A stretch of DNA of 64,000 bases from Crossaster papposus (lineage: Eukaryota > Echinodermata > Asteroidea > Velatida > Solasteridae). Positions 49,219 through 60,259 of the stretch are shown one piece after another. Numbering within the stretch: the first letter of the stretch is position 1; each line of letters opens with the position of its first letter. The stretch is from contig JBAIAA010000237.1 of the NCBI GenBank assembly GCA_037893245.1, forward strand, positions 1,116,001 to 1,180,000, in the 5' to 3' direction. A program made the translations under genes and the position numbers. The notes under the pieces were generated by a model that worked only from the letters and a program-made list of their open reading frames with translations, searched no databases and was not told the DNA's origin.

Positions 49219-49642
49219 GAGGGAAATCCCCCCCCCCCCCCAAAAAAAAAAGAAGAAAGAAGAAGAAGAAGAAGAAAGAACGCGGATATAATCAGTAAAG
49301 TCCACCTTAACGGTTAGGTCTACATATTGGCGTTATCCCTAAAGTACATGAGTAGCAATGCGAATAGCGAGTTAGCATTTGTATCCGTAAACGCTTATGA
49401 GGGGATTGTATGCTTTGCTTCAACTCGCTGCACGCGTTCATGACGTGACCAGACAGTAGATGCCCACATCAACTGCACTTGGAATCTGTCTTGATTAGCT
49501 CTTTCTGTTGAGTTTTCTCTCGACACGGTTATTACTTTGGCCAACAAAATTATTCAGCTCTTCGTCGCTTCGTAGACCTTTTAAAGATCAGGAGCACACA
49601 CGAAGCAGTTTTTTCCAAGCGGCGCAGGCAGACTTTTGTCCA

Positions 49643-49888
49643 GGGGCCAATTTCATAGAGCTGCTAAGCACAAAAATTTGCTTAGCATGAACATTTGTCC
49701 TTGGCAGAAACAAGGTTACAGACCAAATTTTCACCTGATCTGTATTGTTCTGGATTGATAATTAGCTTTTTTTTTTTGCATAGCATGAAAAACCCGTATA
49801 ATTTTGGCTGGTAACCTGTTTTTAATGAGCAAGACTTTTTTGTGCTCAGCACATTTTTGTGCTTAGCAGCTCTATGAAATTGGCCCCA
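49643..49888. mobile_element. MITE family D
   Basis: GGGGCCAATTTCATAGAGCT to CTATGAAATTGGCCCC with TGCTAAGCACAAAAATTTGC inside. Confidence 0.9.
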
Positions 49889-49899
49889 GGTTACTGCCG

Positions 49900-50929
49900 A
49901 GGAGGCTCATTAAAAAAAAATACCAAAATGTAATTATTACAGAAAATAAACAGCAGATAAAACTGATAAACCATCAACACATCCTTAATATTAAAAACAG
50001 ATGCTTCCCTAGACGCCATGCACTGTCCATACTAAATTACTGTCACGCCAAAGAAATAACTAATTTCAATTCGGGCGATTCACAATGCAGTGCGCCACCA
50101 AGCGTTTGACTCAAAAGAGCCACTTTTAAACTTTACGGTCGACTTCTTCCGTACATCATACTGTAGTGAAATATATATTCTTCATTGTTCACGCGAGGTA
50201 CAACACAAACATAAATGTATCCGGAAGCGTCGTTGATTAAAACATTGTTATTTGCAGAAAAAAATTGGAACTTTAGTCGTGCGCGTCCAAAAAGACTTAA
50301 AAACTGATGAGTTCATGCAAAATTAATACCGTTTTTCAAACTGATGTCGACTTTTCCCCATGATGCACTGCGGGTATAGCAGGATTTGCGCCTCCAACGG
50401 CAGCTTCTATGTATTGTGAATCGCTCGAATTCTCTGATTAGCCAAATAAAAAACGAATTAAATGAAGGAATTACAAAAGAATATAAACAAACCACATGAG
50501 CAGATCTAGCTTTGAGCATACGGGAGGGGGTGGATATTTGAGTGATGGCTTGCTAGAAAGTCCGAGGGCATTCCCCCGAAAAAAAAATGAAATCTACAGA
50601 ATTTTCTGCCTGCATTTTAAGTCAACGTGGGGTGGATCTGCCAACTGACCATTTAACTAAAACTTTAAAAACCAACCCGGAGTTTTTGTCATTGTGTGTG
50701 ATATATATTCTGTGCCATTGTATTTTGTGAGGAACAATAATTTAGCCCTTCTTTATTTTACACGTGTTTGGCGTAGGCGTTACTAACGACCGCTTGCTCA
50801 TATACACAGGCCTGATAAGGTTTTTACACTTTGACCGGTTTGGGGAGGGGTGTTGGAGAAGAAATGACAAGTGACGTATGTCTGCGACCTAAAAGAAAAA
50901 AGAAAAAACTCGACATGCAAATTAACCTC
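49900..50929. other. Intergenic stretch before the promoter-like block
   Basis: AT-rich, no repeat family edges and no long frame with a domain. It leads directly into the CCAAT/CRE block. Confidence 0.35.
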
Positions 50930-51016
50930 GTTGGAGCAACCAATCGGATTATAGTTGTGACGTCAGACCAGTACGACGCCGACCAATCAGGACTTTAGAT
51001 TGGGCGCCGCGGTGTT
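50930..51016 (+). promoter_or_regulatory. Promoter-like block: three CCAAT boxes and a perfect CRE
   Basis: CCAAT occurs at 50940-50944 and 50983-50987, and its complement ATTGG at 50999-51003. TGACGTCA, the full cAMP response element, lies at 50958-50965. A GC-rich TTGGGCGCCGCGG follows. The ~40-base spacing of CCAAT boxes around a CRE is typical of TATA-less NF-Y/CREB promoters. It lies just upstream of an open exon-like stretch with a good donor. Confidence 0.5.
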
Positions 51017-51055
51017 GTGATATGGGAGTTGTGTGTGTGGTCCATAGTGGGTGAG

Positions 51056-51304
51056 ATGGAGGACCGAACACACTTTCTCTACTCCGCGGGAGATCGAGAA
51101 AAAACCACTGCTGTCGGTACGGCAGGTGCTTGGCCTAGTTTCAGATATAAAAACCCGAATGGGGCTTTGCAGGACTATGCACTTTTTTTGACAAGCAGCT
51201 ACGGTAGTTTACTGAGTTGCACCGACTGTGTCTGTTATCTTCCTGCGGACTATATGCGCTACTGTATCCGCCCGGTCTCCAGCCCTCGTGACCGATTGAG
51301 AAAA
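51056..51304 (+). CDS. Possible orphan first exon (83 codons) after the CCAAT/CRE block
   Basis: ATG 51056 opens a frame beginning MEDRTHFLYSAGDREKTT and ending RDRLRK at 51304 before a textbook donor AAAA|GTAAGT, phase 0. I recognise no domain. The composition is Tyr/Cys/Ser-rich and mixed, not obviously coding. It could be the first exon of an unseen gene, a 5'UTR exon of the PERCC1-like gene (splicing to 59130 or 59163 would end the frame at once, leaving a upstream reading frame), a lncRNA, or chance. No continuing exon was found by eye. Confidence 0.3.
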
Positions 51305-51461
51305 GTAAGTTTACTCATTTCCAACCAGTCTTTCTAGATCATTTTGTTCGGATATTAATTTCTAAATTTTAAAAGCTATTCGATCTAGCTCTTTAAGTTC
51401 GGTTCAGTTTAGTTCGTCAGGGTTTACAAATAAATTATGAAAGTATTGCCACATTAATGGT

Positions 51462-51800
51462 ATAGGCCTAGATACACCATTTGCAGATATCGATACCGAA
51501 TTATTAAGAAATATTTTACTAATTTGAAAGTGAATAATGATTTTAAGCATCCAGCAAAATGATTGCGCTAGATATCCCGTAAAATAAGCCGGACAGCGAT
51601 CGCAAAAAAAACAAGAACCACCGAACAACTGCCCGACGCCGGTTGAACACGAAGGCCGTTTTTCTTGCTTTTTTTTTTGGCATCCATGATTGTAAAACTT
51701 CTGACAGGTCAGTGAAACAATATTTAATATAAAATTCAACCTCTCAAATTCACCCATTCCTGATAATTCAAGCAATTATCAATGGTGTTTCATACCTTGA
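51462..51800 (+). mobile_element. MITE family B
   Basis: AGATACACCATTTGCAGATA to TCAATGGTGTTTCATACC. It has the GCCGGACAGCGATCGC centre and slightly decayed ends. It lies ~160 bases after the candidate exon donor at 51305. Confidence 0.82.
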
Positions 51801-51809
51801 ACCTATGCT

Positions 51810-52900
51810 GGTGTGTGATATTGTTTTATTAGAATAGATAGATATTTAGCACTATTCATCAACAGCGCAATATATTTCTTAGTATAAGATTCAAGATGTG
51901 GCGCTGGAAAAATGGCATATGTTCTGAACAGGATAGCAAAACACATGTGATGTGCATTTTTAGTTATTAATGATCATTTCTAGGGTCAAGGAAAATAACA
52001 TATCTGGACAAAACTTGTGAGAGGAGCTGGGTGAAAGAGGACTGCTCGGATGTTGGTCACGGTCATGCATGTTTCGTAAACAGTTGGTCACCATCCTCTA
52101 AATTCGACTATTAAAACCGAGTGCACTTTTAAAAATGTCCAAGTTACAAAATGGACATTACACTAATGGCGAAGAAGAAGAGCAAAGAAGCTCATTTTAT
52201 TGGTCAGTTCCGTTTGGACTCGACCACACGCTTTATTGCATTATTACTTTCTGCGTCTGGACAGGCATATTTATTTTTAAGACCGTGAAATCATTCTGGG
52301 GTATACATCCTACCAAACTGATGATGCCGAGATTTTGTTTAACACATTATTATATCTTAATTTTTTTTAATTTTTTTTTACTCGAACCCAATCGGCGTAA
52401 TCATAATGCTGTTTAAATGTCGACATTATTTCCATAACAATTGGGCCGAACGTATTACAGTCTGTGGATTATGACAAGGTTGTGAAAGAAAAATAGCAAA
52501 ATGCATTTGAAAAAAAATGAATCCTCCCCAGTAGTTATACATCAAAAAGATGTTATTAATTTGTTGCAGAATTGTGATTTAAATCCTAACTCATTCATAA
52601 AGGTTACATTTTGCACCCTATCGAGATTAATTTAAACGCGCTTTTGCGAAATTGGTCAGAAAAACCTATACACCGTATGCAACGTAGGTTTTAGCAACAG
52701 TGTCCCGAACCGATTTTTATAACTATGGATTGAATCCATTATACAATCTTACTTCGAAACCCCGAATAGAACAAAAGTGATTTGGACTGATTTTCCATTG
52801 TGATTTCAGATCTTTAAAAGCGTTTAGCGTACAAAATGGATACATTTAGTTGGAATTCGGAACGTTTTGATGGTCGGAGTTACATACAGCACGTCATTGA
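51810..52900. other. Intergenic AT-rich stretch, no gene seen
   Basis: A 93-codon frame at 52135-52416 (Phe/Ile-rich, hydrophobic) arises in AT-rich sequence and shows no domain. No repeat edges were recognised. Confidence 0.3.
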
Positions 52901-52901
52901 T

Positions 52902-53293
52902 TTAAAGGTAGGATACACCATTGGTAATTGCTTGAATTATCAGGAATAGGTATAGGGGTTGTATTTTATAGTAAATACCGTTTAACTGAACTGTCCGAAG
53001 TTTTACAACCATGGATACCGAGAAAAGCACGAAAAACAGCATTTGTTTTCAACCGGCGTCGAGCAGTTATTCTTATGTTATTTGTGGTTTTTTCGCGATC
53101 GCCGTCCGGCGATCGCGAATTTTTCTTCATAAAATTCAATTTTTCAGAATAATTACAGGATATCTAGCGCAATCATTTTGCTGGATGCCTAGAATCATTA
53201 TTTACTCTCAGATGAGTAAGATATTTCCTAATAATTCGGTAGAAATTGTTTTCGATATTTGCAAATGGTGTATAGGCCCCCTACTACCTTTAA
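52902..53293 (-). mobile_element. MITE family B, full length
   Basis: TTAAAGGTAGGATACACCAT to GGTGTATAGGCCCCCTACTACC. It contains the complete centre (TCGCGATCGCCGTCCGGCGA), so it is a good reference copy at ~390 bp. Confidence 0.9.
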
Positions 53294-53929
53294 TTCAGCC
53301 AACAGAGAATGTGACTTACGATAGATCCTGATCATTTCAGTTAAAACTATTTTGTAATATTAATACCTTAGATGGATATGGGCGCGTGTAAAAGATAAAG
53401 AACGCTTAACGTTAATAGTTTACACGTACATATACATTGTTTATTGATATATACAAAATATACCCAATATTTTTTGAAAGCAATGACGAAAGATATGAGT
53501 GGGTGGGGAAACGAATTGACATTATACATTCACCTTAGCCAAAACCACGGATCCAAAGTTGTATATTTTTCACCGCGCTGTCAGGACTTGTGTGCCAATT
53601 TTAAAACATCTCTATCTAAACAATGGGTAATTTTTCGTTCAATAATTGGACCGCAGCGACAAACAATGTTCTAAATTATTCAAAATATTATTTCGAATGC
53701 ATTGTTTGCGCGGGAAAAAAACCTTTATACATGCAGTTTTGTGGGTTAAGGATGCCATAACTATGGGCCAACTCTTTTGGGTAAATGTTTCATACATCAT
53801 AAACAAGCTGCACAAGAGTCAGAAGTTTTGTGAAATTTGAGTCTCTTCATTTCATTTTAATACCGGATAATCGGTTTTTTTTATCAATGATACAAAAATA
53901 TATTGTAGTGTAAACGATATTTATCAACA

Positions 53930-54325
53930 TTCTAAGAAATAAAGGTTCAATTTGTCAGCCTATACATATAGTTGGTAAAAATAGCAGCACCTCTGGTCAA
54001 AAATTGAACCTATGAGGGTTCAGCTCTGAAACACGTTGCACCCTTAAAGGTGAACATTTTGCACCCCTTGAACCTTTTATTATAAAGGTTCAAATATGTA
54101 CTATATTTTGGGGGTACTGCACCCTGAAAACAGATTGGTTGAAATAACCAACTGATTTATGTGTCTACCAATGATATTGGCCAATTTTAACTTAGTGGTC
54201 GAAATAACCAATGATATTGATAATTTTAACAAAAATATTGGTCAAAATAACCAATGTTTTGGTTAAAATTGACGAATATATGAGTTGGAAAAACATCTAC
54301 CAATCAATTGGTTATTTTCAACCAA
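53930..54325. repeat. Inverted-word repeats (AAGGTTCAA and TTGGTTAAAA types)
   Basis: AAAGGTTCAATTTG and CAAAAATTGAACC, then CCTTTTATTATAAAGGTTCA, then repeated ACCAATGATATTGG / TTGGTTATTTTCAACCAAT words. They look like two small decayed foldback elements side by side. Confidence 0.55.
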
Positions 54326-54328
54326 TCA

Positions 54329-54567
54329 GGGGCCAATTTCACGGAGCTGCTAAGCACAAAAATTTGCTTAGCATGAACATTTGTCCTTGGTAAAAACAAG
54401 GTTACAGACGTGATTTCCACGTGATCTTTATTGTTTTTGTTTGATAATCAGCTGGGTTTTTTGGTTAGCATGAAAAACATGTAGAATTTTGGCTGATAAC
54501 ATTTTTTTAATGAAGACTTTTTGTGCTAAGCAAATTGTTGTGCTTAGCAGCTTCGTGAAATTGGCCT
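54329..54567. mobile_element. MITE family D
   Basis: GGGGCCAATTTCACGGAGCT to CTTCGTGAAATTGGCC, intact inner arms. Confidence 0.9.
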
Positions 54568-54657
54568 CTGTTTTTAGGGTGTGCTATTGTATCAATAATT
54601 TAGTGGCCAATTTAATGCGAATTAGCTTTCATACAAATTGGTTTTTTAATACACTCT

Positions 54658-54868
54658 CAAAACTGTGTTAAGCAAATGTAAACATTTGTCTTGCTATCAG
54701 TTTGTAAATGTATAACGCACGTGTATAATTCCTAAACATCAATGTTCAATGACTAAACACTTAGCATTATGTAAACGTGTTTAGCAAATGTCAACATGTT
54801 TTTAAACTGATAGCAAGAAAGTGCTTAGAAAAGTATTTACTCGCTAAACACAGTTTTTGCAGCGCTTA
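54658..54868. mobile_element. Small MITE with AAACTGTGTTAAGC ends
   Basis: AAAACTGTGTTAAGCAAATG with TCTTGCTATCAGTTT at the left pairs with AAACTGATAGCAAGA and CGCTAAACACAGTTTTT at the right. Confidence 0.75.
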
Positions 54869-55308
54869 GCTCTTTTTTTATTAGTTTGTTCATTTTTGTA
54901 GTAAATATATATGTGTTAAACTTAAAAAAAGTAAAAAATTAATTAGCGATACGAGAAAATGTAACATTTTGTATGAAAGTCGACGTACAAACAATAAACT
55001 TCGGCAATTTTAAACTTCGGTTATCGTTTTCCCTCTTTTTATCGCGTGTAGGCATCCTACGCGTTTTCCTTTATCTCTGCTTAATGCGTGCCTAATGGTG
55101 AATTTGAATTTCCAACTGGCGCAACTGAAAGCTCGAGCGAATTCGAATGACACAATGTGAAATTTTGATTTAAATGCCTAATTTTTGAAATTGAATTGTT
55201 GAAAAATGAGGTTGCATGTTTTAAATTGAAATTGAACAATGTTTTTAGTTCATTAAATGTTGATCTAAAACGTGCATCCAAATTCGTGCGAAAATGTGTG
55301 ATTTGTTA

Positions 55309-55620
55309 TCAGTGTGGAGCGCCGTGGCCTCGTGGTTCGAAGCATTGAATTTGTAATCTGTATATGTAAAAGGTAAAGCTACAGGTTGTGGGTTCGTGTC
55401 CTGCCTGGGACATGGTGCGTGTGCCCTTGGGCAAGGCACTTTTGTCACTCATTGCTTCTCTCCACCCAGGAGTAAATGGGTACCTGTGAGGGCAGAGATG
55501 GTTATTGTGGTTGATTTTAGCTGCTTTGCGCCGAATTGGCAGCATCGAGCTGTATACTCCCCAGGGAGCTGAGATGGTATTTGGAATGTTTCGTGGGCCC
55601 AATGACCGGGGTAATTAATT
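55309..55620 (+). mobile_element. tRNA-derived SINE type 2, full copy
   Basis: GTGGAGCGCCGTGGCCTCGT (A-box region), GGTTGTGGGTTCGTGTCC (B-box-like), GTGCCCTTGGGCAAGGCACT, CCAGGAGTAAATGGGTACC, CCCCAGGGAGCTGAGATGG and CAATGACCGGGGTAATTAAT. Confidence 0.88.
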
Positions 55621-55859
55621 TACCTCCAAAAAGGCACTTGGGGAGACAATCCCAGATTTATGCTATTTTATCCTTCGCAATTCAGCTCCACAGCTGCAAG
55701 TAAGGACAAACAGAACCGTTCTCACCTGAACGTGTTTGTTTTTGTACAACTGCGGTGCGACCAAAAAACATCGTACAGCCGTGCAATTTCCGTATACGAA
55801 TTTCCCTGTGTTTTTTTTTTAGCGCAGTCTCACTTCTACAACTGCCATGCGATTACTGT

Positions 55860-56040
55860 TCAAAAAAATATAGACGCCCACAAAAATATAAACGCCCCAA
55901 AAATTGTTATTTGTCTTGATTTGTAAACAACATTTGTGTCCATCTCTGCCAGTGAGGAATTGCAGTGATGCAGTAATTCCACCCACAACACAGATGTGGG
56001 TAGAATCACTGCATCACTGAGGCGTTTATATTTTTGTTCA
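55860..56040. mobile_element. Small MITE with AAAATATAAACGCC arms
   Basis: AAAAATATAAACGCCCC (55881) and GAGGCGTTTATATTTTTG (56020) are inverted; inside, TGCAGTGATGCAGTAATTCC and GAATCACTGCATCACTG also pair. Confidence 0.7.
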
Positions 56041-56049
56041 GTGTATATA

Positions 56050-58559
56050 AACGACTGATATTACAGCACTGCATGCTGCCGTACGCTGTTATTTTTGTAC
56101 CTGCGTCGTGACTCTAACATTATACGCCACCGGTTTTTTTACCTGTGCACTGGCGCCCAAATAGACCTATGTATTCTGGTCGAGTGTCTCAGCCATGTTA
56201 ATGTTGAGGTCCAGCCGACGAAGCCCCCGATGTTCCTACGATCTGGGGATTGGACTTTTGGAGCATTATTTTGGGGCACCTCAGAGCCGAACCAAACGCA
56301 GGTTTTATGATTGAAATTCGATATTGATTACACACTATACTATAGCTATAGCGGTGATTTCGATGCCACATCCCGGCGGCTCACCAACAAAATACTAGTA
56401 CATGTAGTTAGGAAAATGACCTGGGGCCTTTTCGTTTATTAAACTGAGGTTAAAAGGGAAAACAATCAGACATATTGGAGATCATGGGTAGGGCGACTTT
56501 AACTTTTTGGAATTGGAGAGCCTAATAATTATATAAGAGTAGCCGTGATATTTCACAAAACAATCTTTGGGGCTTTCCGTTTGCCATAAAAAGGGCGGCC
56601 CAAGTTTTTGGCCCATTCCTGCTAATACTAGTCGCATATGGCTTTCCGTTGTCATTGCTTCGGTGTGGCATTCAAGCAAGAGAGACCATAAGTGTCATAT
56701 ACATGTAAAATGTTAGGGGGGGGGGGGGTGGGGGTCGCTAATGGACATTCGGAGCTCTTGTACTTTTTGTTTTGTTATTCAATCGTGACTTCAACTTTCA
56801 AGACAAAGGTGACGGTGTGAGCCTAGACTCCATTACTGCTGGCTAGCTAGCGAAAAAGTGCAGTTCATTCTGAATTGCTTCACAGTTGCACTTGGGACAC
56901 TCCTAGCAGATCATGGTAGTTGACTTCATCTGGCAATTTAATGTCCTCGTACGTGCACGCGAGTGCGTTGCTCAAGCACGATCGACTATACAAACTCACC
57001 CCCAATAAAATGAAATAAAAAAGCGCGTCACCGGAGATCGAGAGAGAGGTGTCAAGATGTTATGATCTTTTTGAATACTTGAGTTCATAAATACAACAAA
57101 AACTGGTGGTGGCAGGTTGTAATTAGCTTCTTGGTCCAATCCTTATCGCTCGAGTATTCAGCAGCGCTAGCGAGCCTTTCCTAAATAGATCTAACCGCCT
57201 AAACCGTTGACAACCTCTCCACTTAGGGCTGGCCATTCGCGAGCCCGTTCGATAGCTACAATACTATTACCCGGCCAAGTTTTAAGGGGAGAAGGTGAAG
57301 CATTAATATCTACTTGTCCTTTTCGACTAAAACCGGAGTGATATATTGGGGGCCTGAGCCTGACGTTAATTCGTTTGCAGATGGTGTTTGCACAGTTCTC
57401 CATACTGGCCGGGGTTGTGGGAGGGTTGGGTGATGCCGTTTTTCCATTAATATTTTCCTCCCGCCTCGCGCTTGGTTGGGTGGCCAGCAACCAACGAGGC
57501 GGGTCGTTGACAAGCTGCCAAGTTCAATTGCGCGCCGAGCTCGGGATGGACACACAGTCGCAAAGGACGGTGAAAATATAACAGCGCTGCATGCTATACA
57601 CATTAACACCTCGGTTCACATTATACATTATAAACTCCACCATACTCGGCAATCATGAAACAAAGAAACATTAATACTAGAGCTGGGCGATCCTACAAAC
57701 AGACATTAAAATGTGAAATCTGCATTAGGAACCGATTCTTACTTTTGCGGATATAGGCCTACTTGTGAAACTTGAAAAGTTAGAATGATGTGGGTTTTTT
57801 TTCTTGGAGGGAATCAATCATTTTGTTGATGTTGCTTAATGTAAACAATATTTATTTTATTTTATTTACTTATTTATTTATTATTTCGGGTAGCCCATTC
57901 AGTGAAATTATTTGTTCTTCCTTGGAGCCCACAATGAGAGAAGACAATGTGAAGCAACAAGGTGAATTTTTTGTTTTGTTAATTCAAAAACAAAACGAAT
58001 AATTTTGGCTCATTTGGTAGGCCCTATACACATTTAAATTTGCAATCTCCTTTTTGTTTTCAATTTCATCTCTAAACACTTTTTTTATCCCTGAAAAAAA
58101 TATAATAAAAATTATGAAAAACAGTAATTATAACACTTTCATTGTGCAAAGTTGGGCTTGATCTATATGCGAAACCACTAACTCATATTATAAACTATAG
58201 GCCTACTGCGCAAAGCTCTATTAATAGTTTGAAAAAAACATCTCCAATTGCGTACACGTAACCCACACAACCTGTAATTCAAGCACAATTAAATATACGG
58301 TGGTTTTTTGTTCTATGTAAACTCACTTAAAAAAAAGAAGGGTGAATTCTATACTCGAATAATAGAGTGTACAGGAGTTGACATTTCCTATTTTAGCGTC
58401 CAAAGTTCAGGCCCGGTAGCTTGCTTGGGAGAAAATGTCGTCAGTGAAATGACTCGTATCGCCTCGACGAGAGGCCCGGTGGAACGGACCGCCATGTTCG
58501 CTTCATTACGCTCATCAAACAGTAGCTTATTTTTACGCCGGTACCCCGTCTCACTTTGA
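56050..58559. other. Intergenic stretch, no supported gene
   Basis: Contains a G run (56717-56728) and a GC-rich patch (57380-57560) with overlapping frames on both strands that lack domains. No known repeat edges were seen. Upstream regulatory sequence of the PERCC1-like gene is possible. Confidence 0.3.
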
Positions 58560-59249
58560 TATGATGACGGTAAACGATACAGGCTACTTCATGACTCGTT
58601 CACGGTCGACCGCGGTCGAGCATATGTCATTCCTCCTTGTTCTGTGTGGTATTATTATACATCAAACTACTACTGCTTGGAGAGCTGTCTTGGGGGTAAT
58701 CCGAGCAAGACTTGATGCGTGACCATTGGCGATATTTCATACTTTAGCCGACGGTGACCTGACACCGGATCGAGAAACAAAAAACCTCACCGTGAATCAG
58801 ATCAAAATTATACTAGTCGCGTCAGATTACTCGATGTGCAAACCGATCTGGAATTTGATTTTTGGTAATCCTTCTTGATTTTTTTTATTTTTAGAATTGG
58901 TGGTATCTGACTGGTTCGTTGATTGCTTTGTGGTTGGAATATTAATGCTCAGATATGAGCCAACATGAAACACTTTGAAGTTATTTACGAGTGCATAAAA
59001 TGTCATTAGCGTGCAGTTACTATGGAGAATACCATGCCAGAGCGTGCAACGCACGGTTAGAGTACCTCATATATTTACATCGTGTTGTGATTTTCTCATA
59101 ATTTTTCTCTCCGTCTTAAAACCTTGCAGATTTAATGCATCCAAATTCTCGTCAATCTCCAGCATCTAAGATACTTTCTGAAAGTCGTCCGGAGTTGTAG
59201 ACTGAGTCGAGATTTATAGTGATTAATCTTGGAACTATTAAACGGCGAC
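58560..59249 (+). promoter_or_regulatory. 5' flank / probable 5'UTR of the PERCC1-like gene
   Basis: This is mostly unique sequence directly before the ATG. There is no clear TATA box at a fitting distance. Two AGs with pyrimidine tracts, at 59128-59129 (CTTAAAACCTTGCAG) and 59161-59162 (GTCAATCTCCAG), could accept an upstream non-coding 5' exon. Reading from either to the ATG meets stops, so any such exon would be untranslated. A single CATTCCT (58627-58633) resembles a TEAD site but may be chance. Confidence 0.35.
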
Positions 59250-60191
59250 ATGATGGCCACTGACATGGCAGTGGGTTTTGGCCACCAGGGCATGACGTCA
59301 GTCAATAATTTCGGCCACAGCTTTCCGCTACACTCACACCATCAGATGGTCGGGTATGACTACTATACCAACCCCGCCAGGGGCTACCAAGATCACGTGA
59401 TGGTGGCACAGCACAATCAGCAACACGAGGAGGTAGATGAGGAAGACATAGAAGATGAAGATGATGATGATGAGGATGAGTTAGAGGAGAGCGATAATGA
59501 GTCCATGTACACCTCGGCCGACATGGACTCTGAGGTCGCCAGCGAGGATCTAGCGGAGCCCGAGCCCAACGTTGCCGAGCAGCTTTTAGAGTTTGCCCAG
59601 GCCGTCAATCGAGACATCCAGAAGTACTTTGGCCGCAATCAAAGTGCGCACGAACCCGAGACCTCTGCACTGGCGACCGTTTACGAGGACCGCTTCGCCT
59701 CGGGCAAATCGGGACGGGAGCTGTACTACGCCGACCTGCTGCGGGTGGCTCAAAATGGCGACGCCGCCGAACCGTCCTGCAGAACGGGGCGTGGGGGAAT
59801 CGGGAGGAGGCATGATGCTTCCCTATCGCCCCGTACGTCAACAACATCGGCAGGGGAAAATGCAGTTGTAATCAACGCGAACTATTCCTGCCAGAAAGGA
59901 CTGGGACCTTTAAAGGAGCTGTTTGATTTTGCCATCGGGGGCTGCGCGGACAGTGTCAGCAGTAATGACCGCCGCGACGGCCGTTGGCAATCCCAGGAGG
60001 ACTCTGCCCAGAAATGCTTCCAGACGTTACCGTGGAGAAAGCGGGCCCTCCCTAGTAGCTTCTTCGTGGAGCCTGGTTCCCGTGGCCAGCCCCGCACTGA
60101 CTCTATTGGCTACGACCCGCATGTGACCATGATAGAGGAACATGAGACACCAGACTTCAGTGATCTTGTCGCTAATTTCACCGCCGATTAA
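59250..60191 (+). CDS. PERCC1-like protein with TEAD-type omega-loop motif (313 aa)
   Basis: Unspliced frame from ATG 59250 to TAA 60189-60191. A TGA at 59220-59222 closes the frame upstream; a second ATG at 59253 has a better context (A at -3, G at +4). In order: a His/Met/Tyr-rich N-terminus (residues 1-55), a Glu/Asp-rich block (~60-85), a predicted helix with LLEF (112-115) and DIQKYFGR (122-129), RELYYADLLRVAQ (156-168), a Ser/Thr/Arg-rich linker, then WRKRALPSSFFVEP (262-275) and an acidic end. The helix and the neighbouring coiled-coil gene suggest PERCC1, which in mammals is needed for enteroendocrine cells. FAM181 proteins have a similar N-terminal LLxF...DI helix and a C-terminal RKRxLPxSF motif, so they are the main alternative. 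The motif matches the YAP omega-loop that contacts TEAD. A nuclear co-factor role is inference. The frame is GC-rich, unlike its surroundings. Confidence 0.75.
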   Translation: MMATDMAVGFGHQGMTSVNNFGHSFPLHSHHQMVGYDYYTNPARGYQDHVMVAQHNQQHEEVDEEDIEDEDDDDEDELEESDNESMYTSADMDSEVASEDLAEPEPNVAEQLLEFAQAVNRDIQKYFGRNQSAHEPETSALATVYEDRFASGKSGRELYYADLLRVAQNGDAAEPSCRTGRGGIGRRHDASLSPRTSTTSAGENAVVINANYSCQKGLGPLKELFDFAIGGCADSVSSNDRRDGRWQSQEDSAQKCFQTLPWRKRALPSSFFVEPGSRGQPRTDSIGYDPHVTMIEEHETPDFSDLVANFTAD

Positions 60192-60259
60192 TTACGACAG
60201 CCAGAAAATGACAGCTACAACCGTTAGCCATTGAACCAGGACATTTGATCGTGCGTCTG

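Noticed and set aside
58627..58633. TEAD-type CATTCCT site upstream of the PERCC1-like gene
   Set aside because: A seven-base match is expected by chance every few kilobases; no cluster was seen.
59229..59249. Seven extra N-terminal codons from TTG 59229
   Set aside because: TTG is an unlikely start in animals; ATG at 59250 or 59253 follows at once in good context.
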